Notes: a model not told the origin generated them from the sequence alone. DNA of 64,000 bases from an uncultured Candidatus Melainabacteria bacterium (GCA_947525005.1 CANNUY010000002.1:112287-176286); one strand, 5' to 3'. Positions 1-9,358 are shown, counted from the first letter of the stretch. Numbers and translations are program-made.

Positions 1-171
1 GTTCCCACTGTGTCCATTCTGTGTTCTAATTATATGAATTAAGTAGGGTGGGAAAAGTTGGCAGAGTAAGAAAAGCCGATAACGGTTCCCACCTTTACTA
101 CTTTGGTTTTCATTAATTTTAATCAAGAATCGTAAAAATTTATTTTTTAATCTTTAATATTTCATCATTGA
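1..171. other. Intergenic stretch with inverted and direct repeats
   Basis: No coding frame is supported here. GGTGGGAA at 47-54 pairs with TTCCCACC at 86-93, an 8-bp stem with a 31-base loop, and GTTCCCAC occurs both at 1-8 and at 85-92. No T-run follows the stem, so it is not a convincing terminator. The left edge is cut by the window, so this could be the tail of a dispersed repeat or of an upstream gene's 3' region. Confidence 0.4.
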
Positions 172-1149
172 TTATTCTTGAGTTAATTTAACAAAAAATG
201 GATAAATTAATGTCATAAATAATCCAGCGCTAAAATATCCAATAAAATATCCTAATTTTTCGTCTAAATAAAGAACGAAAATATTATTGGCTAAATTGAA
301 TAATGTATAAAAAATAACTATACCAACTATAAATCTAACTATTTTATTAGCAATAGAACCAATTTCTGCAGAAAAATTTACAAATCGTTTTTCAATGCAC
401 CAACCATAAAATGCACCTAATATGAAACCTGTTTTTATAAAAATATCAGTTTTAATAAAAGATGGATCATACAAAACTTTGCCGTTTAAATAATGAATAG
501 GATAACTTTTATATGTAACATATAGAGTTAATAATATACAAGAAATTGTTGCAACAGATATTAAAATAAAATCTCTATTTTTGCCGTCATCAACCCATTT
601 TAACAATTTTTCATTAGCAAATATTAAACACATACCTATTAAAAATGAAACAATAACATCTTGAGGGGTGTGTACTCCAAGATAATTACGTGAAAGCATT
701 ACAAAAAATATTATTAAAAAACATAAATATCTAAGAACTTTATTCTCCCAAAAGGATTTTGCAATAGAACCAAACCCTGTTACGACTTCAGAAGTATGTC
801 CACTCGGGAAAGAATATCCTGTTGCGCCTGTAATTGCTTGTGCCAAAGGCTTTACTCTAGAATCTAATAACCATGGACGATATATACAAGCCGTTGTTTT
901 AAGAAATATATTAACTAAAAATCCATATAAATATGTCGATAAAACATAAAATCCTGTTTTTTTATTTATACACCAGTAGATTAAGCATATAATAGACATT
1001 GGTATAAATATTTGTCCAAATAAAGTTATTGTTAAAAAGAAATTATCAAAAATATGGTGTGATAAATCTCTAAAATTTTGTAAAAACAATAAATAATCTA
1101 TTTGCCAACCTAACCAACTCATAATTAAACTCCAAATTCTATATTCCAT
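172..1149 (-). CDS. PAP2-superfamily membrane phosphatase
   Basis: Integral-membrane phosphatidic-acid-phosphatase type 2 protein of 325 aa. The three PAP2 signature motifs are visible in order: a K-x6-RP block (KTTACIYRP), the PSGHT motif with the catalytic histidine, and SRNYLGVHTPQD, the SR-x5-H-x3-D block. Several hydrophobic segments lie on both sides. The family removes phosphate from lipid phosphates such as undecaprenyl pyrophosphate, phosphatidate or lipid A. Which of these is used here cannot be read from sequence. The C-terminal third adds about four more hydrophobic stretches, so the protein is longer than minimal PAP2 enzymes. It stands alone, divergent from the tyrosine phosphatase. 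TATAAT ends four bases upstream of the ATG with no ribosome-binding site, suggesting a leaderless mRNA. Confidence 0.88.
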   Translation of the reverse strand: MEYRIWSLIMSWLGWQIDYLLFLQNFRDLSHHIFDNFFLTITLFGQIFIPMSIICLIYWCINKKTGFYVLSTYLYGFLVNIFLKTTACIYRPWLLDSRVKPLAQAITGATGYSFPSGHTSEVVTGFGSIAKSFWENKVLRYLCFLIIFFVMLSRNYLGVHTPQDVIVSFLIGMCLIFANEKLLKWVDDGKNRDFILISVATISCILLTLYVTYKSYPIHYLNGKVLYDPSFIKTDIFIKTGFILGAFYGWCIEKRFVNFSAEIGSIANKIVRFIVGIVIFYTLFNLANNIFVLYLDEKLGYFIGYFSAGLFMTLIYPFFVKLTQE

Positions 1150-1293
1150 TCATATTATATCGTAAATTATGTTTAAAACAAAATGGTATAAAGTAATGTT
1201 GGATTACTTGTTTAATAAAATATGTCTGTTATTTAATTCAACTCAATGCTATAATTAATTTAAAGTTATTAAAATTGATGAAAAGGAATAATT

Positions 1294-1755
1294 ATGATAA
1301 AAGTTTTGTTCGTATGTTTAGGCAATATTTGTCGTTCTCCTATGGCACAGATTGTTTTTGAAAATATGATTAGAGAACAAGGGATAGAAGACGATTTTGA
1401 GGTCGATTCTGCTGGAACAGAAGGCTATAATGAAATGTGTCATGCAGGTATTCATAGAGGAACAAAAGATGTCTTAAGAAGAAATGGTGTGGAGTTTAGA
1501 GAACATTATTCTAGAAAACTCAGAAAATCAGATTATGATTATTATGATTATATAATTGCTATGGATTCAGAAAATATCTCTGATATTGAATATATTGTAG
1601 GTGAAGATAGGGATAATAAGATTAAAAGGCTTTTGGATTATACAAGCAATCCTCGTGATATCAGTGACCCTTGGTATACAGGAAATTTTGATGAAACTTA
1701 TGAAGATGTTATGGAAGGTTGTTCTTCATTTTTAGATTATTTAAGTTCGTTATAA
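1294..1755 (+). CDS. Low-molecular-weight protein-tyrosine phosphatase
   Basis: 153-aa cytoplasmic phosphatase, the normal length for the family. The P-loop with the catalytic cysteine is at residues 8-16 (CLGNICRSP, C-x5-R-S) and the general-acid loop is DPWY near residue 127. Bacterial members either regulate exopolysaccharide tyrosine kinases (Wzb/Ptp type) or act as general arginine/tyrosine phosphatases. No BY-kinase (Wzc) gene lies beside it, so a link to the glycan island 17 kb away is only a guess. A ribosome-binding site AAGGA precedes the ATG and a TATAAT box lies about 40 bases upstream. An inverted repeat follows the stop codon. Confidence 0.93.
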   Translation: MIKVLFVCLGNICRSPMAQIVFENMIREQGIEDDFEVDSAGTEGYNEMCHAGIHRGTKDVLRRNGVEFREHYSRKLRKSDYDYYDYIIAMDSENISDIEYIVGEDRDNKIKRLLDYTSNPRDISDPWYTGNFDETYEDVMEGCSSFLDYLSSL

Positions 1756-1785
1756 ATGTAACAATTGTTTTGTGATTTGTTACAT
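1756..1785. repeat. Inverted repeat ATGTAACA-N14-TGTTACAT
   Basis: Perfect 8-bp arms at 1756-1763 and 1778-1785 sit directly after the phosphatase stop codon. There is no T-run, so this looks more like a protein-binding dyad or a 3' RNA hairpin than an intrinsic terminator. Confidence 0.4.
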
Positions 1786-1809
1786 CTGGCAAAATATTTT
1801 CTTTAGGAG

Positions 1810-1832
1810 TTTTTAACTAAAAAAGTTAAAAA
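1810..1832 (+). promoter_or_regulatory. 5' leader hairpin before the 590-aa gene
   Basis: TTTTTAACT (1810-1818) and AGTTAAAAA (1824-1832) form a perfect 9-bp stem with a five-A loop, ending a few bases before the AAGG ribosome-binding site of the next gene. It could modulate translation or stabilise the mRNA. This is inferred from the inverted repeat only. Confidence 0.35.
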
Positions 1833-1847
1833 TAAAAAGGATAAATA

Positions 1848-3620
1848 ATGCGTACAGAACAAGTAAATTCAAACCAACAAACTTATAATACAACTAAACC
1901 AAAATCAATATTTAAGCGTATAAAGAACTTTTTTAGTAACCCAAACAAAACAACAGAACCAACTTCTGAAACTGAAAAATCGTTTGATACATTAGCTCAG
2001 TCAAAAGCGTCTAATGCGATTGCATCTATTGAAATCAGTAAGAAAAAATATGAACCACCAAAATTAGTTAAAAAAGAAATTTCTGATATGCCTAGAAAAT
2101 CTTTAGATGAAATAATTCCAGATGCACCGAAGTTATCTGATAAAGAGTATAAAGACCTAAGAAAAGAATTATATAGTAATGAAAAAGCTGTAAGAATGTT
2201 TGATCTTCCAAACGATAGATATGATGAGTTTGTAGGTCCAGAAAGAGCTCAAATTATCAAAAAAATAGTTGATAATGATGAATTGATGGGTAATCGAAAT
2301 ATTAGAAAATATTCAAGAAAACTTGTTTATTCAACCCCTCATTTCTTGACTCCAAAACAAGCTAAAGTAATAAACGTGATATTGGATGATAAGGAAAAAT
2401 ATAATAATGAGGAACTGATGCAGGATGCAATAAATGTAGTTCCACTTGTTGATAAGTCTAATGTAAACTTTGTATTGAAACTTTTAACGGATAAAAAATT
2501 GAAAAAGGCAGGTTTTGATTTAGGTGCTAGTGTTATTATTTCAAACCGTATAGCAGATGACCCTGAAGAAGCATCAAAATGCAGAGATATTTTTGTTGAT
2601 AAATTTTTAAACACGAAATTGTTAAATGAAAACGAAAACGTACGTTCAAATATGGGACATACGACTTTCCTTATAAAAAATAACAAAGATTTAGCACGTA
2701 GAACCAATATATTAGATAAATATTTAGAGTCACCGGAGTTACAAAATCAACCGAATGTTAGAGATAGCATAGGTTCAATTGCTATGTTTACAGATAATAA
2801 TTCTAAAGCAAATATAGTAGATAGATATTTAGATACTCCTACTTTATATAAAAATAAAGATTTGAAAATTTGTAGTGTATTGCATTCTATAAACTCGCCT
2901 GAAAAAGAAGATATAACTCATAAAATGTTAGATAATTATTTGTCTAATAAGAATTTATATGAAAATGAAAATTTGAATAAATCACTTACAGGCGTTTTAT
3001 CAGAAACAAATGAAAAGAATTATGAGCCTAGAAAATTTGTAATGGATAAGTATAAAAATTCTGAAGAATTGCAAAATTCAAAATTTGCTCAAAAACTAGG
3101 TAGTATATTGATTTTTACTGATGATAATACCTTAAAAGTTGTAGGTAAAGTGATGAATGATGAAAATTTGTATAATAACAGTAATGTTGTTGATAATTTG
3201 CCTAGTATTCTTCACCGTTCAGAAAGTCTAAAAGATATAGAAATTGTAAATAAAATTTTAGACAAAGAAGAATTTATCAATGATAAAAAAACTATGAGTG
3301 GAATTCCGAATTTGATGAGAGATTTGAATTGGAATACCGATGACGCTCATGACAGTAGATGTAAGGTATTGAACAAAGTTTTAGACGATAAAAATTTATA
3401 TGGGAATAAATCTTTAATGTCGAAAATGCCAGATATTTTAAGTGATGTATATTATGATGAACAAGCTGAACTTGTTAATACAATATTAGACGATGATAAA
3501 TTATTAAATAATGAAAAAGTAATGCACTCGCTTCATGGTTGGTTATTCTCAATGGAAGAAATTGGACATATTAACATGGAGCGTTATACTAAAATAAAAG
3601 AAACGTTGCATACGTTATAA
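1848..3620 (+). CDS. 590-aa alpha-solenoid-like repeat protein, function unknown
   Basis: No family recognised. Residues 1-90 are polar and low-complexity (Asn/Thr/Lys rich), followed by a Pro/Lys-rich linker. From about residue 170 to the end the chain consists of roughly ten degenerate repeats of about 40-45 residues. Each has a core like ILDDKNLYNN followed by a second helix and a short polar loop (examples: MNDENLYNNSNV, LDDDKLLNNEKV, LDTPTLYKNKDL). The pattern is that of a helical-repeat solenoid, probably a protein-binding scaffold. There is no signal peptide, membrane segment or Cys pair. It has its own ribosome-binding site (AAGG) and leader hairpin. It precedes the FKG-tagged AAA+ ATPase, which has its own promoter, so a functional link between the two is possible but unproven. 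Confidence 0.75.
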   Translation: MRTEQVNSNQQTYNTTKPKSIFKRIKNFFSNPNKTTEPTSETEKSFDTLAQSKASNAIASIEISKKKYEPPKLVKKEISDMPRKSLDEIIPDAPKLSDKEYKDLRKELYSNEKAVRMFDLPNDRYDEFVGPERAQIIKKIVDNDELMGNRNIRKYSRKLVYSTPHFLTPKQAKVINVILDDKEKYNNEELMQDAINVVPLVDKSNVNFVLKLLTDKKLKKAGFDLGASVIISNRIADDPEEASKCRDIFVDKFLNTKLLNENENVRSNMGHTTFLIKNNKDLARRTNILDKYLESPELQNQPNVRDSIGSIAMFTDNNSKANIVDRYLDTPTLYKNKDLKICSVLHSINSPEKEDITHKMLDNYLSNKNLYENENLNKSLTGVLSETNEKNYEPRKFVMDKYKNSEELQNSKFAQKLGSILIFTDDNTLKVVGKVMNDENLYNNSNVVDNLPSILHRSESLKDIEIVNKILDKEEFINDKKTMSGIPNLMRDLNWNTDDAHDSRCKVLNKVLDDKNLYGNKSLMSKMPDILSDVYYDEQAELVNTILDDDKLLNNEKVMHSLHGWLFSMEEIGHINMERYTKIKETLHTL

Positions 3621-3948
3621 AAATTATTTAATCGATAAAAATAAAGAGCCTTGTAAATCAGTTGTAAAGTCTTTTGTTAATAATTTTTTACATTTGTGAT
3701 TGTTTAATTTTAGATAAAGAAATATTTGCGTTTATTTCGTTTTTGTTGCTAATAATATAATTTTTTTACAAAATGTTTTAACTAAAATTATATTTTGTCT
3801 TTTTGTGTTAACAATTTCGTTAAATGGATTTTTATGAGTTTGATTTTAGTTATTGACAAATTCTGAAAAAAGTTTAGAATAAAAAACAGCAAAAATAAAT
3901 TGTAATATTTACACTTATTTACATCAATTAGACAACTATGGAGGCATT
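3621..3948 (+). other. Intergenic region with the AAA+ gene promoter
   Basis: A 328-base gap. I see no RNA gene or coding frame. Its last 100 bases hold the promoter described separately and the GGAGG ribosome-binding site at about 3940 for the AAA+ gene. The first half is simple AT-rich sequence with no clear terminator after the 590-aa gene. Confidence 0.5.
3853..3880 (+). promoter_or_regulatory. Sigma-70-type promoter of the AAA+ gene
   Basis: TTGACA (3853-3858, perfect consensus) and TAGAAT (3875-3880) are separated by 16 bp. The start codon is about 68 bases further on behind a GGAGG site, giving a leader of about 60 nt. Confidence 0.6.
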
Positions 3949-5490
3949 ATGAACGTTTCAAACATCAACAACAGTCTTGCTTATACTTCTTATTATCCAG
4001 CAAAACAAAAACAAAAAGATAACAGGACATCTATGATGTCATTAAATGCTCCTAATAAAGTTTCTAATCCTTTAGTTGATAAAAATTATGCATCATTACA
4101 AATAAATAGAAAAAATATAGCTTTTAAAGGGTTACCTGTACCTACAAAATCATTATCTGAAAAAGTGAATTCATTATTTAATGTTGTACGCTCGAACGAC
4201 GTTATTTTAGCTGGTCCATCGTTTGAACATTCAATAAAATCTATGAAAAAGAATATAGATAGTTTTAAGACAGTTATTAAAAGAGTATTTTTTATTGAGG
4301 ATAAAAGTTTAGAACGTTCTGTTGCTTTTAAGAAAAACTTAGAGGATAGAGAAGTTGTGAATTTATCAGATAAACCTATTATGATTCAAGATTCAAAAAA
4401 TCAATTAGGTTTTATAAGAAAAGGTGAAACAGGATTTTTGTTAGATGGTGATACTGTAAAAATCGATAAAAATGAAATTCCTATAAAAAATCAAGAAACA
4501 ATTTCTTTGCCAGTAAAAGATAATTTTACTTATTTTGTTGATTTTGATAAAGACGTAGAACCTACTATTAAACAATTAAATAAGAGATCTTTAGAAAAAA
4601 TGGAAGTGAAAAAAGCAGAAAAAGTTGTTTCAAATAAGATTATGTTTTCTGATGTAGGTGGACAAGATGAAGCTATCAAGGAATTGAAGAAAAATATTTT
4701 ATATCCTATTAAGTATCCTGAGTTAAGGAGTGGACATAATATGAACAAATCAGCATTATTATATGGTCCTCCAGGAACGGGTAAATCGTTATTAGCAGAA
4801 GCGTGTGCAAATGAATCAGGAGCTTGGTACAAAAAGATTAACGCTTCAGAGTTGGAGTCAAAATATGTTGGTGAATCAGAAAAAAATTGGAGAGATTTAT
4901 TTAAAACTGCAAGAGAAAACCAGCCTGCAATAATTTTTATAGATGAATTTGATGCAATTGCAAAACAACGTGGTGGACAAGATGTTTATGGTGACAAAAC
5001 ATTAAACACTGTACTTGGTTTGATGAGTGATGTTGAAAAAAATGGTGATGAAATTTATATGATTGCCGCTACGAATAATAGAGCATCGCTAGATAATGCA
5101 GTTACTCGTTCAGGTAGATTTGGGGTTGCAATTGAAGTTGGTGCTCCAGATTTAAAAGGTACAAAACAAATTTTAGGTATTCATACAAAAGAACAGCCTT
5201 TAGATAAAGATTTTAAAGTTGATGCTGTTGCAGAACGATTATATAAAGAAAAAGCAACTGGAGCAGATATTGCTTCTATATCAGAATCTGCAAGGTCAAA
5301 TGCGTTAGAACGTGAACATATTTACGAAAAAATGGAAAATGGAACATATACGCCAAATGATATGAAAAATTTAACTCTTAAGACTGAAGATTTTGATAAG
5401 GCTATAGATAAGTTTGTAGAAACAAGAAATTCTAAGTCTGGTAATGGATCTAAACATCCAATAGGTTATAGAAGTCCAATGTATGAATAA
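3949..5490 (+). CDS. FKG-tagged AAA+ ATPase
   Basis: 513-aa protein with a single classical AAA module in the C-terminal half. Walker A is GPPGTGKS at about residues 272-279 and Walker B IIFIDEFDAI at about 327-336. The second region of homology and arginine-finger region end in TRSGRF near 387, followed by a helical lid with the ATGADI block. Most similar in style to the FtsH/Vps4/p97 AAA clade, but there is no membrane anchor and no HExxH protease. The first 70 residues are Asn/Ser-rich and end in NIAFKG, a short tag also found in the 459-aa protein at 46.3 kb. The region between (about 75-215) is a possible substrate-binding domain I do not recognise. Likely an unfoldase or remodeller with unknown client. 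Own promoter and a strong terminator follow. Confidence 0.85.
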   Translation: MNVSNINNSLAYTSYYPAKQKQKDNRTSMMSLNAPNKVSNPLVDKNYASLQINRKNIAFKGLPVPTKSLSEKVNSLFNVVRSNDVILAGPSFEHSIKSMKKNIDSFKTVIKRVFFIEDKSLERSVAFKKNLEDREVVNLSDKPIMIQDSKNQLGFIRKGETGFLLDGDTVKIDKNEIPIKNQETISLPVKDNFTYFVDFDKDVEPTIKQLNKRSLEKMEVKKAEKVVSNKIMFSDVGGQDEAIKELKKNILYPIKYPELRSGHNMNKSALLYGPPGTGKSLLAEACANESGAWYKKINASELESKYVGESEKNWRDLFKTARENQPAIIFIDEFDAIAKQRGGQDVYGDKTLNTVLGLMSDVEKNGDEIYMIAATNNRASLDNAVTRSGRFGVAIEVGAPDLKGTKQILGIHTKEQPLDKDFKVDAVAERLYKEKATGADIASISESARSNALEREHIYEKMENGTYTPNDMKNLTLKTEDFDKAIDKFVETRNSKSGNGSKHPIGYRSPMYE

Positions 5491-5559
5491 TTAAATAATG
5501 GACACTGTATAATTTATAATTCCTGTAAATTAGAGATATTGTTAATTTGTAACCATAGA

Positions 5560-5588
5560 AAAAGGGGCTTGTCGCCCCTTTTCGTTTT
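5560..5588 (+). terminator. Rho-independent terminator of the AAA+ gene
   Basis: AAAAGGGGC (5560-5568), loop TTGTC, GCCCCTTTT (5574-5582), then CGTTTT. The GC-rich stem is unusual in this AT-rich window and convincing. Confidence 0.85.
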
Positions 5589-5719
5589 AATTTGTCGAAA
5601 CATTTCATCGGTATTTTTAACCGGTATTTATATAAACAAAATTTTGTTTTGTTAATTTTAACATTTACTAATTTTGTAACATAAATTCATGAAGTTTTGT
5701 AATGATGGTTTAAATGGTA

Positions 5720-6310
5720 TCATTCTTCATCAGGTTTTATTTCATATCCTCTGTAGAACAAAATTGTTCTTTTTTCACCTTTTGGGTTTGCCAAAGTCCC
5801 TTTTGATGCTTCTATTTCTTGACCTTTAAATTTGACTTTGACCTTTTCTATTTCACCAATTGGATAAAATTCTTGTTCTTCGTATTTATTTAATATATCT
5901 TCAATACGATATCCACCACTTATTATTGTAGAGATTATTTCAAATAATTTTTTACATTCTGCATCAGGTTCAGCTTTACCATTTTCAAGTTTCATAAACC
6001 CAATGATATTCAATTCATCAGAACTTATCTCCATTAAATGAATATTTTTTAATGTCATTTTGCAACCGAAACTTTTTAAGATTAGCATTGTTTCGGCGTT
6101 TTCTTCAACCATTTCTGTTAAATCGTTATTGAGTTTTTGTTCTGCTTTTTCTTTTTTCTTTTCGTTGACTTTGTTTTTGATTCCATTGATAAAACTCCCC
6201 AAAAGACTTCCCTCTTGTGGTAATTCTGGAATATTCAACTCTGTAGGGTTTGACATTGAGTTGTTATTTATGTTCTCAAATATGGAATTGTTTTCTGAAT
6301 CAAAATCCAA
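5720..6310 (-). CDS. Hypothetical acidic 196-aa protein
   Basis: Not recognised. The start is TTG at 6310: AAGGA lies nine bases upstream, in-frame stops close the frame just above, and the next ATG would remove 18 residues. Residues 1-35 are Asn/Ser/Glu-rich, then comes a Lys/Glu-rich helix (about 45-65, coiled-coil-like) and a predicted alpha/beta C-terminal part with no Cys pair or membrane segment. A bidirectional role for the terminator at 5560-5588 is possible because the two genes converge. It is isolated from the carboxypeptidase operon by a repeat element. Confidence 0.6.
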   Translation of the reverse strand: MDFDSENNSIFENINNNSMSNPTELNIPELPQEGSLLGSFINGIKNKVNEKKKEKAEQKLNNDLTEMVEENAETMLILKSFGCKMTLKNIHLMEISSDELNIIGFMKLENGKAEPDAECKKLFEIISTIISGGYRIEDILNKYEEQEFYPIGEIEKVKVKFKGQEIEASKGTLANPKGEKRTILFYRGYEIKPDEE

Positions 6311-6438
6311 AGGTATTTTTCCTTACTATTTCTCACTATGATTGTATCATAGGAAAATATTTTAAAGAATACGTAATTTGATGTAGATTTTATGTTCGTC
6401 TACAAATTCGTACGCTATGAAATCCGTATGTTAAGGGT

Positions 6439-6513
6439 GACGCATTTTGTTGTTGCAGAACTGTTGATTTATGGATTGTGAGTCGCTTTATGTTGTTCAC
6501 GACTCGTAATGAC
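6439..6513. repeat. Dispersed palindromic repeat, copy 1
   Basis: About 75 bases of the form GACG...GTTGATTTATGGATTG...stem-loop...AATGAC. The 16-base core GTTGATTTATGGATTG is identical in copy 2 at 52623-52694, and the flanking bases align with few changes. The inner stem here is GAGTCG/CGACTC. Both copies lie in non-coding DNA, here just past the 3' end of the carboxypeptidase gene. The outline (GGATTG...AATGAC) resembles the widespread GTCATTGCGA...CAATCC class of dispersed repeats. Confidence 0.6.
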
Positions 6514-6515
6514 TG

Positions 6516-7859
6516 TTATCCTGCTATATATATTCCACGTAAAATGTATTCTTCTAACATCTTTTTATCAGCTTCTTTTAATTTTGCAGTATTTATCATT
6601 ATACAAAAAACGTATTTGTTGTTTTTCTTAGTTGTTATATACCCAGTGATAGAGCTGATATTACTTAATGTTCCAGTTTTAGCATAAAGTTTGTCTTTTA
6701 GATAAAACATTCTATCAGAAAGTGTTCCTTCTCCTGCTGTTGTCAATCTGTGTTCTAAATAATTGCAGTTTTTAAGTAAGAATTCTGTCATAAAATCAGC
6801 TGTCATTATGTTGTTTTTTGACACTCCACTTGCATCAACGACATTGACATTAGAGGTATCAATGTTTTGTTTTTTGCAGAAATCACTAAGCATTTTAAGA
6901 CCATCTTCAAATGAGCCTGTTCCATTTTTGCCCATATATTTTTTTCCAGCTATCTTGAAAACAGTTTCTGCCATTAGATTATTACTTCTTTTTAAAATAT
7001 CTGCTTGAGCGTTTATTCCGTCGTGGCTTAAATACGTAATTAATTTATAATCGGAAGTTAATTTTTTTCTTGGATAAACACCACTACAGCTTAGGTTTGC
7101 ATCAATAATAGCATCTGATAGTCTTAATTTGAAATACTTTTTAGGACTGTTTACAGGAATTTGTTTAATGATGCTTTTTTTCTGTTCAACAGTTCCATCT
7201 ATAGTAATAATATCAGGTGAAATGTAGTTTTGACGTGTTATTTTATAATCTGTTTTTGTATCAGTTATCATGTGGTTAACAAATGTTGTTGGATAATTCA
7301 CTGTTGTTCTGATATCAGCAGAACAGCCTTTTACAGTTGGTACTATTGCAATTTCCATAAGGTTTTTGTCTATATTATATGCACTGAATTTTGGCATAAG
7401 TGGGTTTAAATCGTCGTCCCATTGCCAGCCCTCGCCCCATTCTTTGTCATCAATTATGCTATCATCAATTGCAAGTAGTTTAATTTCTTTAGGCAATGCT
7501 TTAACAATCTTAGTTAAATCTTTAGTTCTTAAATATGGGTCAGCACCGAGTACTAGCAAATATTCGTCTTTGTTATTTTTGTATAGTTTTGTTTGAAATT
7601 TATAATCATCACCAAGTAAGATAAAAGCAGGAGTTGAGGTCACTATTTTTTGTATAGATGCTGGTGGAGTCGGCATTTTAGGGTTTAGTTCATAAACCGT
7701 TTTTCCTGTATTAACATCTTTTATTGACACAGAAATTGAACCTTTGCTAACAGAGGAATTACTGATAGCAGTGTTTACAGCCTGTTTAATATCGTTTGCA
7801 AATACATTTGTATTAAATCCAAACATTAGTAATATAAATAGTGTTAAAAATTTTTTCAT
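6516..7859 (-). CDS. dacB: D-alanyl-D-alanine carboxypeptidase/endopeptidase (PBP4, peptidase S13)
   Basis: 447-aa exported murein hydrolase that trims D-Ala from pentapeptides and can cut cross-links. A Sec signal peptide (residues 1-21, ending NVFA) leads. The three penicillin-binding active-site motifs are present in order: SIQK (S-x-x-K, about residue 67), SNN (S-x-N, near 293) and KTG (near 392, in AKTGTLSNIS). The length and wide spacing between SxxK and SxN match DacB/PBP4 rather than DacA. It is the last gene of a three-gene minus-strand operon. Its ATG overlaps the end of the nitrilase gene by four bases (ATGA), so it is translationally coupled. Confidence 0.92.
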   Translation of the reverse strand: MKKFLTLFILLMFGFNTNVFANDIKQAVNTAISNSSVSKGSISVSIKDVNTGKTVYELNPKMPTPPASIQKIVTSTPAFILLGDDYKFQTKLYKNNKDEYLLVLGADPYLRTKDLTKIVKALPKEIKLLAIDDSIIDDKEWGEGWQWDDDLNPLMPKFSAYNIDKNLMEIAIVPTVKGCSADIRTTVNYPTTFVNHMITDTKTDYKITRQNYISPDIITIDGTVEQKKSIIKQIPVNSPKKYFKLRLSDAIIDANLSCSGVYPRKKLTSDYKLITYLSHDGINAQADILKRSNNLMAETVFKIAGKKYMGKNGTGSFEDGLKMLSDFCKKQNIDTSNVNVVDASGVSKNNIMTADFMTEFLLKNCNYLEHRLTTAGEGTLSDRMFYLKDKLYAKTGTLSNISSITGYITTKKNNKYVFCIMINTAKLKEADKKMLEEYILRGIYIAG

Positions 7860-8674
7860 TTTGTAATAACCTTATATTCAGGAAGTATGTCTTTAAGAAC
7901 AGTGCATTTATCTCTAAAATTGTACATTTTTTCTAAATCTAAATTTGCGCTGATAACTCCTTCTTTTGTATTTATTTCATCAAGAACCTCTCCACTATAA
8001 TCATATATAAGTGAGTGTCCAAGATTTTTTGCACCTGTTGGTAGAGTACCTGTTTGTGTTAGAGCAATCATATATGTTTGATTTTCAACTGCTCTTGCAC
8101 AGGTTAAAGAATCCCAATGGATTTTTCTAGATAGTGGCCAAGCTGCCATATTAACTAAAACATCTGCACCAGCTTTTCTGTAGGCTCTATAAATTTCGGG
8201 AAATCTTATGTCATAACAAATTGTTAGACCATATTTAACTCCCTCTATTTCAACCATAACAGGATTTGAGCCTGCTGTAATATATTTATTTTCGCAATCG
8301 TCATAATATGAAAATAAATGAGATTTTCTATATGTTGCAATAAGTTCACCTTCTCTATTTATGACAGGGCAAGTGTTATACAATTTTTCTTCTGATTTTT
8401 CAACAAAGCTTCCACCTAAAATATTGACGTCATATTGTTGTGCGAGTTCTGATAAAAATTCAATAGTTTCACTTGAATCAATTTCTTCTGCAGAGTTCGG
8501 AAACTCGTCACAAGCCCAACCTACATTCCACAATTCAGGTAAAATAAGAATATCAGCATTTGCTGTAACTTCTTTTTTTTGTTTGTGGACTAGAGTGATT
8601 ATTTTTTCAAAATTTGTGTACTTATCTGCTATAGCCGATTCCATTTGAACGGCAAGAATGTTTATTTTTTGCAT
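7856..8674 (-). CDS. Carbon-nitrogen hydrolase (nitrilase/omega-amidase family)
   Basis: 272-aa cytoplasmic amidase. The catalytic triad regions are visible: Glu in ILPELWNVGW (about residue 47), Lys in YRKSHLF (about 116) and Cys in LTICYDIRFPE (about 150). The set resembles the YafV/NIT2 omega-amidase group that hydrolyses alpha-ketoglutaramate-type monoamides and repairs deaminated glutathione. Exact substrate is not readable. The gene overlaps the acyltransferase upstream by 13 bases and dacB downstream by four, so it sits in one tight operon with envelope genes. A glutathione-synthesis gene lies just across the divergent promoter, which fits a deaminated-glutathione amidase role, but this is inference. 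Confidence 0.88.
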   Translation of the reverse strand: MQKINILAVQMESAIADKYTNFEKIITLVHKQKKEVTANADILILPELWNVGWACDEFPNSAEEIDSSETIEFLSELAQQYDVNILGGSFVEKSEEKLYNTCPVINREGELIATYRKSHLFSYYDDCENKYITAGSNPVMVEIEGVKYGLTICYDIRFPEIYRAYRKAGADVLVNMAAWPLSRKIHWDSLTCARAVENQTYMIALTQTGTLPTGAKNLGHSLIYDYSGEVLDEINTKEGVISANLDLEKMYNFRDKCTVLKDILPEYKVITK

Positions 8675-9351
8675 ATTCCGAACCTAAATGATTTTTTGTA
8701 CTCATCAGGAGCGATTTTCTCAAGTTCTTCTAGCGACTTTTGAACCTTTAGTCTTGCAACTTCATCTTGTTCTTTGTCATTGTTTTCATCTACATAGATT
8801 GGTTCGCCATATACATTAACGATTGGTGTATATGTACACGGTATTCTAAATTCGTCCCACGAAGGAAATTTTAGCATAGTAATCCAAGGTGAATACCAAT
8901 AAACAGGAACAATCGGAACTCCTGATTTTTTTGCTATCTTAATAACACCATCTTTAACAACTTTCGCAGGACCTCTAGGACCATCAACCATTATTGCAGC
9001 TGATTGTTCGCCTTCTTTTAGTGCGTTAATCATTTGAAGTGTTGCTTCTACGCTACCTTTTTTTCCTGCAGAACCGTATAAAACATTAAAACCCCAACGC
9101 TCTACAACATTACCAATAATTTGACCGTCACGAGAACGGCTGATTAGTACATTACAGTTTTTTTTGTCGGGGAAACCGTGTATACAACATTGATGTGCGT
9201 GCCACATCGCAAATATACATGGTTTGTCAGGAAAATTCACATTATGTATGTTTGTGAAAGGTTCTTGGCATCTAAAAATTGTATACACAAGGTCTGCTAT
9301 GTGTTGTCTGCCATCTTTGTCTTTACCGATTTTTTTAAAGAGATTTACCAT
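8662..9351 (-). CDS. DUF374-type lysophospholipid acyltransferase
   Basis: 229-aa member of the DUF374 branch of the lysophospholipid acyltransferase superfamily. Visible hallmarks are AMWHAHQ (the catalytic histidine region), SRSRDGQII, and MVDGPRGPA, the family's typical block. DUF374 proteins are found in outer-membrane bacteria and are thought to acylate a lipid A or phospholipid precursor. There is no signal peptide, so it probably works at the inner face of the membrane. It is the first gene of the operon with the nitrilase and dacB. TAAAAT at 9359-9364 is seven bases before the ATG with no ribosome-binding site, so the mRNA is predicted leaderless. Confidence 0.85.
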   Translation of the reverse strand: MVNLFKKIGKDKDGRQHIADLVYTIFRCQEPFTNIHNVNFPDKPCIFAMWHAHQCCIHGFPDKKNCNVLISRSRDGQIIGNVVERWGFNVLYGSAGKKGSVEATLQMINALKEGEQSAAIMVDGPRGPAKVVKDGVIKIAKKSGVPIVPVYWYSPWITMLKFPSWDEFRIPCTYTPIVNVYGEPIYVDENNDKEQDEVARLKVQKSLEELEKIAPDEYKKSFRFGICKK

Positions 9352-9358
9352 AGTCTTT

